NCBI RefSeq assembly: GCF_018129005.1
Contig: NZ_JAAEDL010000013.1
Coordinates: forward strand, 1-64,000
DNA length: 64,000 bases
Reading direction: 5' to 3'
Source of the DNA: Neoroseomonas eburnea
GTDB lineage: Bacteria > Pseudomonadota > Alphaproteobacteria > Acetobacterales > Acetobacteraceae
Below, in pieces: positions 29,711 through 37,926 of this stretch. The notes beneath the pieces were generated by a model. It worked only from the letters and a program-made list of their open reading frames with translations. It searched no databases and was not told the origin of the DNA. Positions within the stretch are counted from its first letter, which is position 1. Every line of letters starts with the position of its first letter. A program made the position numbers and the translations under genes.

Positions 29711-30471
29711 CCCTTGTTGCGGACCGTCGTGATGACGGAGGCCCCCCGCTCGCCGCCGAATTTGAGCCGTATATTGTGCACCAGGTTGTCGATCGCGCGG
29801 TCTTCCGGCCGGTAGGGACGCTTGAGGATGCGCTGCGACAGGACCGCGCGGTCCACGGGTTCGCCAGGCGTCTCCATCAGGGCCATCAGCAGGTCGAATT
29901 CGGTGCCGGTCAGCGGCAGCGGTTCGCCATCCGGGCCGAGGACGCGGCGCGCCCCTTCCGCGACGCGCCACCGCTCGGCTGTCGTCGCGGGCGCCGGCGC
30001 GGGCGGTTCGGCTGCGGCCGGTCGGGCAGGGGCCTGGCGGCGCAGATGCGCCCGCACGCGGGCCACCAGCTCGCGCCCCGAGATCGGCTTCTGCAGGAAG
30101 TCGTCGGCGCCGACCTCCAGCCCGACGATGCGATCGGACTCGGCCTTGTTGCCGGTCAGGATCACGATGTGCGCCGGGGTGACGGCGCGCATCTGCGGCA
30201 GGACGGTCAGCGCATCGACCCTGCCGAGCCACTGGTCGAGGATGACGAGGTCCACCGGCGCGGCGGCGATCGCCTGCATCGCCGAGTCCCAGTCCGCGAC
30301 CCGGAGCGCCTGCATGCCGTAGGCCTGGAGGATGGCGGCGAGTTCCTCGCCGATGGCGTCGTCATCCTCGACGACCAGGATCCGGGGCGGCTCCGAACTG
30401 GTGCCCGTGTCGCGCTCCGGCGCCCGTTCGATGCGGCCGGGAGTGGGGTCGGTGTCCTCGTTCAAGGTCAT
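29677..30471 (-). CDS. OmpR/PhoB-family response regulator
   Basis: A 264-residue DNA-binding response regulator. The receiver domain (about residues 31-146) has acidic residues at 35-38, the phosphorylated D79 in VILDQWLG and K128 in LQKPISG. A Pro/Ala-rich linker follows, then a winged-helix Trans_reg_C domain (about 170-262) with LTGTEFDLLMALME and RAIDNLVHNIRLKFGG. The ATG at 30471 begins a short disordered N-terminal tail; an upstream ATG at 30498 is also possible. It converges with the second kinase (34-base overlap of coding ends), an unusual arrangement for a cognate pair. Targets are unknown. Confidence 0.93.
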   Translation of the reverse strand: MTLNEDTDPTPGRIERAPERDTGTSSEPPRILVVEDDDAIGEELAAILQAYGMQALRVADWDSAMQAIAAAPVDLVILDQWLGRVDALTVLPQMRAVTPAHIVILTGNKAESDRIVGLEVGADDFLQKPISGRELVARVRAHLRRQAPARPAAAEPPAPAPATTAERWRVAEGARRVLGPDGEPLPLTGTEFDLLMALMETPGEPVDRAVLSQRILKRPYRPEDRAIDNLVHNIRLKFGGERGASVITTVRNKGYAFTGFPGAV

Positions 30472-30708
30472 CGTCGGTTCCGCGGGGCGACGCGACATGC
30501 CGCGCGCGCCGGGGTCGGCATATTGGGCGGCGCGTGTCGCCGAGGCGAGAAAATATCACGCTGCCGGGTCGAACGACACCCCGCCGCTGGGGTGGCCAGA
30601 CCGCCGGCTGGGCTCAACGTCCCCCCCGGATCGGGTTCACGCGCCCGGCACCGGTCTCGCCGGCATGCGGCGAGCCGGATCACGCCCATGGCCGAAGCGG
30701 GCCCGCCC

Positions 30709-31104
30709 TCAGACGGCGCCGATCTCCCGCAGCACGTCCTCCGCCGTGCGCAGCGCGGCGATCGCGTAAGGGAAGCCGACATAGGCTGAAGAATGGGTGA
30801 GGACCTCGGCGATCTCCTCCGGCGTGCAGCCATTGTTGATGGCGCCGACCAGGTGGCCGCGCAGCTCGTGGTGCTGGTTGAGGGCGGAGAGGATGCCGAG
30901 CGTGACCAGGCTGCGTTCCCGCCGCGTCAGCGTCCCGCGCGTCCACAGCGAGGCGTAGGGGAATTCCTCCGACAGGTGCCGCAGCGCCTGGTTCAGCGGT
31001 GTGGTGGAGGCATCGCGGCGGGCCATGTAGGCGTCCCCCAGCACCTCCCGCATCGCCTGCCGTCCTGTCCTGCGCAGGGCCTCGTGCGCCGACTCGTCAT
31101 CCAT
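30709..31104 (-). CDS. Carboxymuconolactone decarboxylase family protein
   Basis: A 131-residue all-helical CMD/AhpD-fold protein. The core has TRRERSLVTLGILSALNQHHELRGH and NNGCTPEEIAEVL, which place it near PcaC-type 4-carboxymuconolactone decarboxylases of the beta-ketoadipate pathway; there is no CxxC, so an AhpD-like peroxidase role is unlikely. No other aromatic-degradation genes are nearby, so the true substrate is uncertain. The ATG at 31104 has a GGGAGCGG site upstream. It is divergent from the flavodoxin-like gene, with 49 bases between the starts. Confidence 0.88.
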   Translation of the reverse strand: MDDESAHEALRRTGRQAMREVLGDAYMARRDASTTPLNQALRHLSEEFPYASLWTRGTLTRRERSLVTLGILSALNQHHELRGHLVGAINNGCTPEEIAEVLTHSSAYVGFPYAIAALRTAEDVLREIGAV

Positions 31105-31153
31105 GCGTCCCGCTCCCATCATTGGTCCGGCAATCCTAGGCGCGGACGGGGCG

Positions 31154-31645
31154 ATGACGAAGACGCTGCTGGTCGTCTTCCATTCCATGACGGGCGGCAC
31201 GCGGCAGATGGCCGCGGCGGCGGCGCGCGCGGCGGAGGGCGAGGGCGTGCGGGTGCGGCTGCTGGAGGCGCGCGATGCCTCGGCCGAGGACGTGCTGTCG
31301 GCCGAGGGCTACCTTTTCGCGACGCCGGAGAACCTCGCCGCCATCGCCGGGGTGATGAAGGACTTCTTCGACCGGACCTACTACCCGGTGCTCGGGCGCA
31401 TCGAGGGGCGGCCCTATGCGCTGATGATCTGCGCCGGCAGCGACGGTTCGAACGCGGCGCGGCAGGTGGCGCGCATCGCCACCGGCTGGCGGCTGCGCGC
31501 GGTGGCGGAACCGCTGATCGTCTGCACCCATGCGCAGACGCCGGAGGCGATCCTTGCGCCCAAGATCATCGCAGCGGAGGAAATCGCGCGGTGCGAGGAA
31601 CTCGGCGCGACGCTCGCCGCTGGCATGGCGATCGGGATGTTCTAG
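31154..31645 (+). CDS. Flavodoxin-fold NAD(P)H-dependent oxidoreductase-like protein
   Basis: A 163-residue protein with a flavodoxin-type fold. The N-terminal VVFHSMTGGTRQMA is an FMN phosphate-binding loop of the flavodoxin/WrbA kind, and GYLFATPENLAAIAGVMKDFFDRTYYP corresponds to the second FMN loop seen in flavoprotein reductases. The exact electron donor and acceptor are unknown. It starts 49 bases from the divergent CMD-family gene and is followed by a hairpin-rich intergenic element with a terminator. Confidence 0.85.
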   Translation: MTKTLLVVFHSMTGGTRQMAAAAARAAEGEGVRVRLLEARDASAEDVLSAEGYLFATPENLAAIAGVMKDFFDRTYYPVLGRIEGRPYALMICAGSDGSNAARQVARIATGWRLRAVAEPLIVCTHAQTPEAILAPKIIAAEEIARCEELGATLAAGMAIGMF

Positions 31646-31693
31646 GTGACGACGGGCGAGGATGAGGCGGCGTCGCCCCCTCAGACTCCCCCA

Positions 31694-31940
31694 CCAGGGG
31701 ACTGCGGTCCCCTGGACCCGCGGTGACTCATACCAGCGGCCGCTATTCGCGACCGTTGGCATGAGGCTTTTTCGAGCCCTCAGACGCCGGGCGCAAACCT
31801 CCGGTTTGCCTGGCTTCGACGGACCACATTCGCGGCCTCGGCACGGGTCAAGAACTCGTGCCGCTGGTATCAGGTATCGGTTTCCAAAGGCCTTTCGGCC
31901 TTTGGTGGGGTGAGCCCGAGAGGGGCAAGGCCCCTCTCGG
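31694..31940. repeat. Hairpin-rich intergenic element A
   Basis: The 304 bases between the flavodoxin-like gene and the amidohydrolase hold no gene but a series of stems: 31694-31702/31707-31715 (9 bp, CCAGGGGAC), 31727-31739/31753-31765 (terminator-like, followed by T5), 31793-31799/31803-31809 (7 bp), 31884-31892/31897-31905 (9 bp, CCAAAGGCC) and 31916-31926/31930-31940 (11 bp). The first and the last two stems have similar counterparts in the same order at 51900-52095, so this looks like a copy of a dispersed structured repeat. Confidence 0.6.
31727..31772 (+). terminator. Terminator-like hairpin after the flavodoxin-fold gene
   Basis: A 13-position stem (one A-C mismatch, one G-T) with a 13-base loop precedes GCTTTTTC. 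It lies about 80 bases after the flavodoxin-like stop and inside element A. Loop and stem resemble the terminator at 26675 (10 of 13 loop bases identical). Confidence 0.6.
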
Positions 31941-31949
31941 AGAGCTTCG

Positions 31950-32774
31950 TCAGCCGAACGGCTTCCGCCAGCCGATCCACTCGCAGATGCCGCGGCCCAT
32001 CACGCGCTCCATCGGCGGGCCCTGCAGCCAGGGCAGTTCCTCGGTGAACAGGGTGATGCACTGCGTCCAGGAACACGGCATGCGCGTGATGTCGGTGCCC
32101 CAGAAGAAGCGATCCGGCCCGAAGGCGTCATAGAGGCGGTGCAGCCCGTCATGGATGTCGTGGAAGGGGTAGGGCTCCAGCGAGTAGGCCGGCGCCCCGG
32201 TCGCCTTGAGCGCGACGTTCGGATGGCGCGCCAGGGCGGTGACCTCATCGATGTTGGCGAAGGCCGCCTTGCCCTTCTCGTGCCGGATCAGGCCGCAATG
32301 GTCGATGATCAGGCGCAGGCGCGGGTGGCGTTCGGCGATGCGGGCGAATTCCGGCAGGAAGCGCCAGGCCATGGTGGCAACGGGCAGGCCGGCTTCCTCC
32401 GCCGCCGGCCACAGCCAGTCGAGCGTGCCGTCGAAGGGCCAGCTCCGCTGGTCGGCGCGCACCAGCGGGTAGCGCATCCCGCACTGGCCCGGGCGGTCGC
32501 GCCAGCGCGCGAGCAGCGGCCGGCTCGCCTCCGGCGTGTCGAGCGGCACCTGGCCGAGAACGGCGAAGCGATCCGGATACCGCGCCGCGGCGGCTTCGGA
32601 GATGGCGTTGGCGTCGGGGTCCCAGGAGACCGGCGGGTGCAGGATGGCGGCGTCCACGCCGGCCGCGTCCATCTCGGCGAGCGCCTGCTCGGCGCTGAAG
32701 ACGGAGATCTGGCGGTGGTCGCCGCTCGGCGTGCCGCTGCCCCAGATATGCACCTGGGCGTCGATGATCTTCAT
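31950..32774 (-). CDS. Amidohydrolase family protein (Amidohydro_2 type)
   Basis: A 274-residue TIM-barrel hydrolase related to 2-pyrone-4,6-dicarboxylate lactonase and fuconolactonase-like enzymes. The N-terminal metal or substrate motif is IDAQVHIWG; a further histidine is in IIDHCGL and the catalytic-type aspartate is in FFWGTDITRMP. It probably hydrolyses a lactone, amide or carboxylated ring, but the substrate is not identified. It is a likely last member of a leftward group after the gamma-glutamyltransferase homologue and a glycosyltransferase-like gene, 52 bases from the latter. Confidence 0.85.
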   Translation of the reverse strand: MKIIDAQVHIWGSGTPSGDHRQISVFSAEQALAEMDAAGVDAAILHPPVSWDPDANAISEAAAARYPDRFAVLGQVPLDTPEASRPLLARWRDRPGQCGMRYPLVRADQRSWPFDGTLDWLWPAAEEAGLPVATMAWRFLPEFARIAERHPRLRLIIDHCGLIRHEKGKAAFANIDEVTALARHPNVALKATGAPAYSLEPYPFHDIHDGLHRLYDAFGPDRFFWGTDITRMPCSWTQCITLFTEELPWLQGPPMERVMGRGICEWIGWRKPFG

Positions 32775-32826
32775 GGCGCGTTCCCCTTTCGCGCCAGTCT
32801 CCGCCCCTGGGGCGCGCCACGCAATC

Positions 32827-33669
32827 TCAGGCGCGCGGCAGGCTCATGCCGGAGAAGCGGGTGTCGAGGTGCTCGATCTCGAGGAAGCCGGCATCCGGGC
32901 CGAAGGCCTTGTAGACCGGGAAGGTCTTCATCACGCCGAGCGTCGCCGCACTTTCCAGCGGCGAGATGAAGGCACAATCCCCGTCGCCGAAATGCGGCTG
33001 GCGCATCCAATAGGCGAGCTGCGTCGCCGTGACGGCATGGAAGCCGCTGTGGGGATTGAGCGCACGGCGGAAGGTGGTGGGGCCGAGGCGCAGGAACTCC
33101 TCGTCCGGCAGCGGGTTGCGCCAGCGCTCCGTCGCAGCGGGGCGCAGGTCGCCGTCGATCCAGGTCTTGAGCGTCGGGCCTTTCGGGTTCCACTCGAAGC
33201 GGTTCGGCATCAGCAGGCGGCGCCAGCCGAAGGCGTCCTGGAAGGCGGCGATCTTGGCCACGAAGCCGGGGTCGGCGACGCGCAGGTCGTCCTCGGAGAA
33301 GCAGAACAGGTCGTAGGTGTTCCGCGTGTCCGCGAACAGGCGCTGCGCGGCGAAGCCGAGCAGGCGCGGATTGTCCACCTGCACGGTGACATGCCGCACG
33401 CCGCGGGCCTTGGCGTGTTCCTCGTCGAGCAGATGGTCGGTGCCATTGGTCAGCACGACGATGTCGAGCCCGTCCACCGTACCGCGGATGCGCTCGAAGC
33501 GCTTGGTCTCGATGTTGAGCGCCGTCGTCGCGCTGAAGGTGCCGCGCCAGGAATCGATCGCCACGCGCAGCGCGGCGGCGCGCTGGTCGCGCCGATGCGC
33601 ATCGGTGGAGGAATGGCGCGAACCTTCCTCCGCCTTGAAGTAGTGGACGAGGGCGACGAGGACGCGCAT
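32827..33669 (-). CDS. Unrecognised protein, glycosyltransferase (GT-A)-like
   Basis: A 280-residue protein that I cannot place in a named family with confidence. Features suggest a nucleotide-sugar transferase fold: a beta-strand start (MRVLVALVHYF), TVDGLDIVVLTNG, and an acidic motif after a hydrophobic strand (YDLFCFSEDDLRV) where GT-A enzymes carry the metal-binding DxD; NPHSGFHAVTATQLAYW and FGDGDCAFISPLE follow. It has no signal peptide or membrane segment. Its ATG overlaps the stop of the upstream gamma-glutamyltransferase homologue by one base (TGATG), so the two are translationally coupled. Whether it transfers sugar, and to what, is unknown. Confidence 0.65.
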   Translation of the reverse strand: MRVLVALVHYFKAEEGSRHSSTDAHRRDQRAAALRVAIDSWRGTFSATTALNIETKRFERIRGTVDGLDIVVLTNGTDHLLDEEHAKARGVRHVTVQVDNPRLLGFAAQRLFADTRNTYDLFCFSEDDLRVADPGFVAKIAAFQDAFGWRRLLMPNRFEWNPKGPTLKTWIDGDLRPAATERWRNPLPDEEFLRLGPTTFRRALNPHSGFHAVTATQLAYWMRQPHFGDGDCAFISPLESAATLGVMKTFPVYKAFGPDAGFLEIEHLDTRFSGMSLPRA

Positions 33670-35510
33670 CAGCGTCCGACCGCGTAGCCCTGCATGCCGC
33701 GCGGATTGGCGCCGGCGCGGATGGTGCCGTCCGGTTCGCGCCGCGCGCCCGTCAGGCGCCCCTCGGACCATTCGCCGCCCATTTCCGCGACATGGCCGCG
33801 CGCGGTGAGGTCGGCCAGCACCTCCGGCGCGTAGCGGCCTTCGATCACCACCTTCCCGGGCTTGGCGCCGCGCGGCCAGAAGCTGCTGATCCAGTGCTCC
33901 GAGTGGAAGGAGGGCAGGTCGATCGCCTGCTGGATGTTCAGCCCGTGGTGGATCATGCGCATCAGCATGATGGGCTGCCACTGGTCCTGCTGCTCGCCGC
34001 CCGGCGTGCCGAAGGACATCCAGGGCTTGCCGTCGCGCAGCACCATCGAGGGCGAGAGCGTGGTGCGCGGCCGCTTGCCGGGCTTGAGGCCGTTCGGCAG
34101 CGTCTCATCCAGCCAGAACATCTGGCAGCGCGAGCCGAGGCAGAAGCCGAGCTCCGGAATCGCCGGCGAGGATTGCAGCCAGCCGGCCGAGGGCGTGGCG
34201 CTGACCATGTTGCCGTCCTTGTCGATGACATCGACATGGCAGGTGTCGCCGCCGGCGGCGCCGAGGCGGGAGACGGTCGGCTCGCCCGACCCCATCGCCC
34301 CGGCGAGGTCCTGCGCGCGGCGGATGGCGGCGGCGTAGTCCGTGCGCGGCGCGCGGCCGTCCGGGCTGCCGGGGCGGAAGTCGAGCGAGGCGCGGTCGGT
34401 GATCAGCGCGCGGCGGGCGTCGTTGTAGGCGGGCGAGAGCAGCGTCGCCATCGGCACGTCGGTGAAGTCCGGGTCGCCGTAGAAGGCCTCGCGGTCGGCG
34501 AAGGCGAGCTTCTGCGCCTCGATGACATGATGGATGAAGTCCGCGCCGACCGGGTCCATGGCGCCGACGTCGAAGCCGGCCATCAGCGCCAGGGTCTGGA
34601 GCATCGCCGGGCCCTGGCTCCATGGTCCGCACTTCAGGACGGTATGGCCATGGTAGTCGAGCGTCGTCGGTGCCTCGATCCCGGCGGACCAGCGCGCCAT
34701 GTCGTCGGCCGTCAGCACGCCGCGGTGGCGCTGGCCGGAGGTGTCCATCGCTTCGGTCCTCGCGGCGAAGCGGCCGATCGCCTCGGCGACGAAGCCGCGG
34801 TACCAGGCGGCGCGGGCGGCATCGACCTGCTTCTCGCGGCTGCCGCCGGTGGCCTCGGCCTCGCGCACCACGCGTTCATAGGTGTCGGCGAGAGTCGGGT
34901 TGGCATAGAGGCCGTTCGGCTCCGGCCCGCCATCGCGCAGCCACAGCGCGGCGGAGGTCCGCCATTCGGATTCGAACAGCGGCCGCACGCTCTCGATCGT
35001 CGCGCGCACGCGCGGCACCATCGGCGCGCCATGGCGGGCATAGCCGATGGCGTAGGCCAGCACGTCGCGCACGCCCCAGGTGCCGTGGTCGCGCAGCATC
35101 AGCATCCAGGCATCGAAGGCGCCGGGGATGGGCGTGGCCAGCAGCCCGGTGCCGGGCATGATGTCGAGGCCGAGATGGTCCTTCACATGCGCGACCGTCA
35201 GCCCCGCCGGCGCCGGCCCCTGGCCGCAGATGACCTGCTGCGTGCCGATCCGTGCGCTGTGCAGGATGATCGGGCAGTCGCCCCCCGGACCGTTCAGGTG
35301 CGGCTCGACGATCTGGAGCGTGAAGCCGGCGGCAGCCGCCGCGTCGAAGGCGTTCCCGCCGCGTTCCAGCACCGCCATGCCGACCTGGCTCGCCAGCCAG
35401 TGGGTGGAGGCGACGGCGCCGAAGGTGCCGATGATCTCGGGGCGGGTGGTGAACATGCGGGGCGGTTCCTTGGCGGGGAAGCCGATCATTTCCGGCGACA
35501 CGGCGGACAT
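33669..35510 (-). CDS. Gamma-glutamyltransferase family protein (second copy)
   Basis: A 613-residue member of the gamma-glutamyltranspeptidase family, only distantly similar to the copy at 10794. N-terminal FGAVASTHWLASQVGMAVLERGGNAFDAA and NGPGGDCPIILH match the family. The predicted autoprocessing threonine is T423 in GGDTCHVDVIDKDGNM; the C-terminal part has PSMVLRDGKPWMSFGTPGG. The start at 35510 has GAGGAA upstream; ATG 35456 is an alternative. No signal peptide is evident, so a cytosolic location is likely. It leads a group with the GT-A-like gene and an amidohydrolase. The substrate could be a gamma-glutamyl amide or an acyl amide. Confidence 0.87.
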   Translation of the reverse strand: MSAVSPEMIGFPAKEPPRMFTTRPEIIGTFGAVASTHWLASQVGMAVLERGGNAFDAAAAAGFTLQIVEPHLNGPGGDCPIILHSARIGTQQVICGQGPAPAGLTVAHVKDHLGLDIMPGTGLLATPIPGAFDAWMLMLRDHGTWGVRDVLAYAIGYARHGAPMVPRVRATIESVRPLFESEWRTSAALWLRDGGPEPNGLYANPTLADTYERVVREAEATGGSREKQVDAARAAWYRGFVAEAIGRFAARTEAMDTSGQRHRGVLTADDMARWSAGIEAPTTLDYHGHTVLKCGPWSQGPAMLQTLALMAGFDVGAMDPVGADFIHHVIEAQKLAFADREAFYGDPDFTDVPMATLLSPAYNDARRALITDRASLDFRPGSPDGRAPRTDYAAAIRRAQDLAGAMGSGEPTVSRLGAAGGDTCHVDVIDKDGNMVSATPSAGWLQSSPAIPELGFCLGSRCQMFWLDETLPNGLKPGKRPRTTLSPSMVLRDGKPWMSFGTPGGEQQDQWQPIMLMRMIHHGLNIQQAIDLPSFHSEHWISSFWPRGAKPGKVVIEGRYAPEVLADLTARGHVAEMGGEWSEGRLTGARREPDGTIRAGANPRGMQGYAVGR

Positions 35511-35589
35511 GTGGGCGGTTCCTCGGTCTTGCGCCGATCGTCGTCGCGCAGCAGAGGAAGCGCGTCAATCCTGCGTGCGGGGATGGTGG

Positions 35590-36141
35590 ATGCTGGTGGC
35601 GGTGGTGGGGCCCTCGGGCGCGGGCAAGGACACGCTGATGGGGCTGGCGCGGGCGCGGCTCGCGGATGATCCGCGCTTCCGCTTCGTCACGCGCGCGATC
35701 ACGCGCCCGGCGGAAGCGGGCGGAGAGGTGCATCGCGCGCTCGACGTCCCGGCCTTCGAGGCGGAGCGCGATGCCGGCGCCTTCGCCCTGTGGTGGCGCG
35801 CGCATGGGCTGCTCTACGGCATTCCGCGCGACATCGAGCACGACCTCGCGGAGCGGCGCGTGGTGGTGGCGAACCTCTCGCGCGGCGTGCTGGCGGAGGC
35901 CGCGATGCGCTATCGGCTGCGCGTGCTGCAGGTAACGGCGCCGGCCCGCGCGTTGGCTGCGCGGCTGGCAGCGCGTGGCCGGGAAAGCGCGGCCGACATC
36001 GCCGCGAGGCTGCGACGCGAAGCCGCGCTGCCCGCGGGCCTCGACATCGCGACGGTGATGAACGACGCGACGCCCGAGGAAGGTGCGGCGCGCGTCGTCG
36101 AGACGCTCAGCCGCGCAGCGGAAGACGCTCGGCGATCGTGA
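35590..36141 (+). CDS. phnN: Ribose 1,5-bisphosphate phosphokinase PhnN
   Basis: Phosphorylates ribose 1,5-bisphosphate to PRPP, closing the C-P lyase pathway. A 183-residue guanylate-kinase-fold protein with P-loop GPSGAGKDT (residues 7-15), FVTRAITRPAEAGGE for phosphate binding and ALWWRAHGLLYGIP, which distinguish PhnN from true Gmk. The start at 35590 puts the P-loop next to the N-terminus, as in the family. It points toward the end of the phn operon and overlaps the DUF1045 gene by 35 bases end to end. It therefore needs its own promoter, probably in the 79 bases shared divergently with the gamma-glutamyltransferase homologue. Confidence 0.94.
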   Translation: MLVAVVGPSGAGKDTLMGLARARLADDPRFRFVTRAITRPAEAGGEVHRALDVPAFEAERDAGAFALWWRAHGLLYGIPRDIEHDLAERRVVVANLSRGVLAEAAMRYRLRVLQVTAPARALAARLAARGRESAADIAARLRREAALPAGLDIATVMNDATPEEGAARVVETLSRAAEDARRS

Positions 36142-36787
36142 AGGGCGCGCCGGGCTCCGGCTGCACGAAGATCGAGATGGCCGCGACGCGCCGTGGCACG
36201 CCCGGTGTCTCGCCGAGATGCGCGGTGACCGCGGGGAGGATTGCCGCCTTCTCCTCCGGCTTCAGCCGGCGTGTCAGCGTGACGTGGAAGCGCCATTCCC
36301 CGAAGACGTAGGGGTAGCCCCAGCGCATCAGGTGGTCCCGCTGCGCCTCGCTCAGGCGCTCGGGGCGGCGTCGGGCGATCTCATCCTCCGACGGCGGCGC
36401 GCGGTGGGCATCGATCGCCTCGACACAGGCATCGGCGAGGGCATGGAGGGGCGGGCAGGGCTCCGTCTCCCGCAGCGCCAGGAAGCCGTCGAGGTCATGC
36501 ACGGCGAGCGGCGGCATGTCGAAGGGCGCGAGGCGCGCGGCCAGCGCCGCCACGGCGCCGCGCGCCGCGCCGTAGCCATTGGCCAGCCGGAAGGGCGGCT
36601 TCAGCGTCGCGTGCAGCCCGTAGCCGCGCGGGTCGGCGGTCGCCTCGGCGATGTCGATCCCCGGCAGCGGCGGCTGCGGCAGCGCCTGCCCGGTCGCGGC
36701 ATCGCGGCCGAGCCAGGCGCTGCCGCGCGCATGCAGCGGGTCATCCTCCTCGGGTGCCCAGTAGAGGGCCAGGCGATGCGGCGTCAT
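36107..36787 (-). CDS. DUF1045 protein of phosphonate operons (2H phosphoesterase-like)
   Basis: A 226-residue protein of the family found at the end of many C-P lyase operons (TIGR03223-type, DUF1045). It has the two HxTL motifs of 2H phosphoesterases: H59-A-T61-L and H168-V-T170-L, in the expected first and second halves. This suggests hydrolysis of a cyclic phosphate, such as a 1,2-cyclic ribose phosphate formed by C-P cleavage; that role is inference, and PhnP, the usual cyclic phosphodiesterase, is not seen here. Its start overlaps the phnM stop (ATGA), so it is the last gene of the phnG-M transcript. Confidence 0.9.
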   Translation of the reverse strand: MTPHRLALYWAPEEDDPLHARGSAWLGRDAATGQALPQPPLPGIDIAEATADPRGYGLHATLKPPFRLANGYGAARGAVAALAARLAPFDMPPLAVHDLDGFLALRETEPCPPLHALADACVEAIDAHRAPPSEDEIARRRPERLSEAQRDHLMRWGYPYVFGEWRFHVTLTRRLKPEEKAAILPAVTAHLGETPGVPRRVAAISIFVQPEPGAPFTIAERLPLRG

Positions 36788-37926
36788 GCGACGCGGCTGC
36801 CCTCGCGCCACACCCGGCGCACCACCGGAATGCCCTGCACCGGGCGCACCTGCACGAGGTCCGCGCGCAGCCCGGGCGCCAGCCGCCCGCGATCGGCGAT
36901 CCGCGCCATGCGGGCGGGGCGGTCGGTGATCATGGCGACGGCGGCGGGCAGAGAGATGCCGGTCTCCTCCACCGTGCGCCAGGCGGCCTCGATCATCGAG
37001 GCCGGCACGTAGTCGGAGGCGAAGGCATCCGCCGCGCCGGCGCGCACGAGTTCGGCGGCCGAGACATTGCCGGAATGGCTGCCGCCGCGGACGATGTTCG
37101 GCGCGCCGGCGATCACCTCCACCTTCGCGTCGCGCGCCGCCTCGGCGGCCGCCATCGTCACCGGGAACTCGCTGATGGTGATGCCGTCAGCCAGGTTGCG
37201 CCGCACCTCCTCCGCGGTCTCGTCGTCATGGGAGGCGAGCGGCAGATCGCGATGGCGGATACGATCCATCAGCCAGGCGCGCTGAGGTTCACGCAGGCGT
37301 TCCCGCTGGTCGAGCAGGAAGGCGATGCGGTCCTCCACCTGCTCCACCGTCATCTGCGTCTGCTTGCGGCGCATGGCGACGTAGCGCGGGATGTCGCGGT
37401 ACTGGCCGACGCCCGGGGAGTGGTCCATCAGGCTGACCATGCGCACGCGCGGATGATCGGCGACCGGGTCCATCGCCGGCTTCATGTCGGGCGCCGGCAA
37501 TTCGCAGCGCAGATGCAGGAAGTGCTCGGAGCGCAGCACGCCGGTGTCGGCGAGCGCATCGAGGTCGGCGACACCGTCGAGGAAGGTCTGCCCGCGCCCC
37601 TGGTCGAAGCCGAGGTCGCCGAGGCAGAGCGCGTCGAACACCGTGGTCACGCCGGCGGCGGCGCATTGCGCATCATGCGCGATCATCGCCGAGCGCGACG
37701 GCCAGCGCGCATTCTGCCGCGGCTGCACCTGGCGTTCGAGGTTGTCGGTGTGCACGTCCACGACACCCGGGATCAGATGGTCGCCGTCCAGGTCGCGAGC
37801 GGCGGCGACATGGCTGCGGCCCGTCTGCACATCCGCGATGCGGCCGTCGCGGATCACCAGCGTGCCGTGGATCGTCTCCTGAGGCAGGACGAGGAGGGCA
37901 TTGGTCAGGATGGTCTCGGCGGTCAT
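36784..37926 (-). CDS. phnM: RPnTP hydrolase PhnM (first copy, in operon)
   Basis: Removes pyrophosphate from alpha-D-ribose 1-methylphosphonate 5-triphosphate, making the substrate of PhnJ. The 380-residue amidohydrolase-fold protein has the metal-site motif VVDVHTDNLERQVQPR, SLMDHSPG, LASHDDET and GAPNIVRGGSHSGN, all as in E. coli PhnM. ATGA overlaps join it to phnL upstream and to the DUF1045 gene downstream. The frame is open far upstream, but only the part from 37926 has family likeness. A second phnM-like gene lies at 43236. Confidence 0.96.
   Translation of the reverse strand: MTAETILTNALLVLPQETIHGTLVIRDGRIADVQTGRSHVAAARDLDGDHLIPGVVDVHTDNLERQVQPRQNARWPSRSAMIAHDAQCAAAGVTTVFDALCLGDLGFDQGRGQTFLDGVADLDALADTGVLRSEHFLHLRCELPAPDMKPAMDPVADHPRVRMVSLMDHSPGVGQYRDIPRYVAMRRKQTQMTVEQVEDRIAFLLDQRERLREPQRAWLMDRIRHRDLPLASHDDETAEEVRRNLADGITISEFPVTMAAAEAARDAKVEVIAGAPNIVRGGSHSGNVSAAELVRAGAADAFASDYVPASMIEAAWRTVEETGISLPAAVAMITDRPARMARIADRGRLAPGLRADLVQVRPVQGIPVVRRVWREGSRVA

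Noticed and set aside
27431..30232. A 933-codon antisense frame over the second kinase
   Set aside because: Same shadow composition; overlaps kinase and regulator genes with clear motifs.
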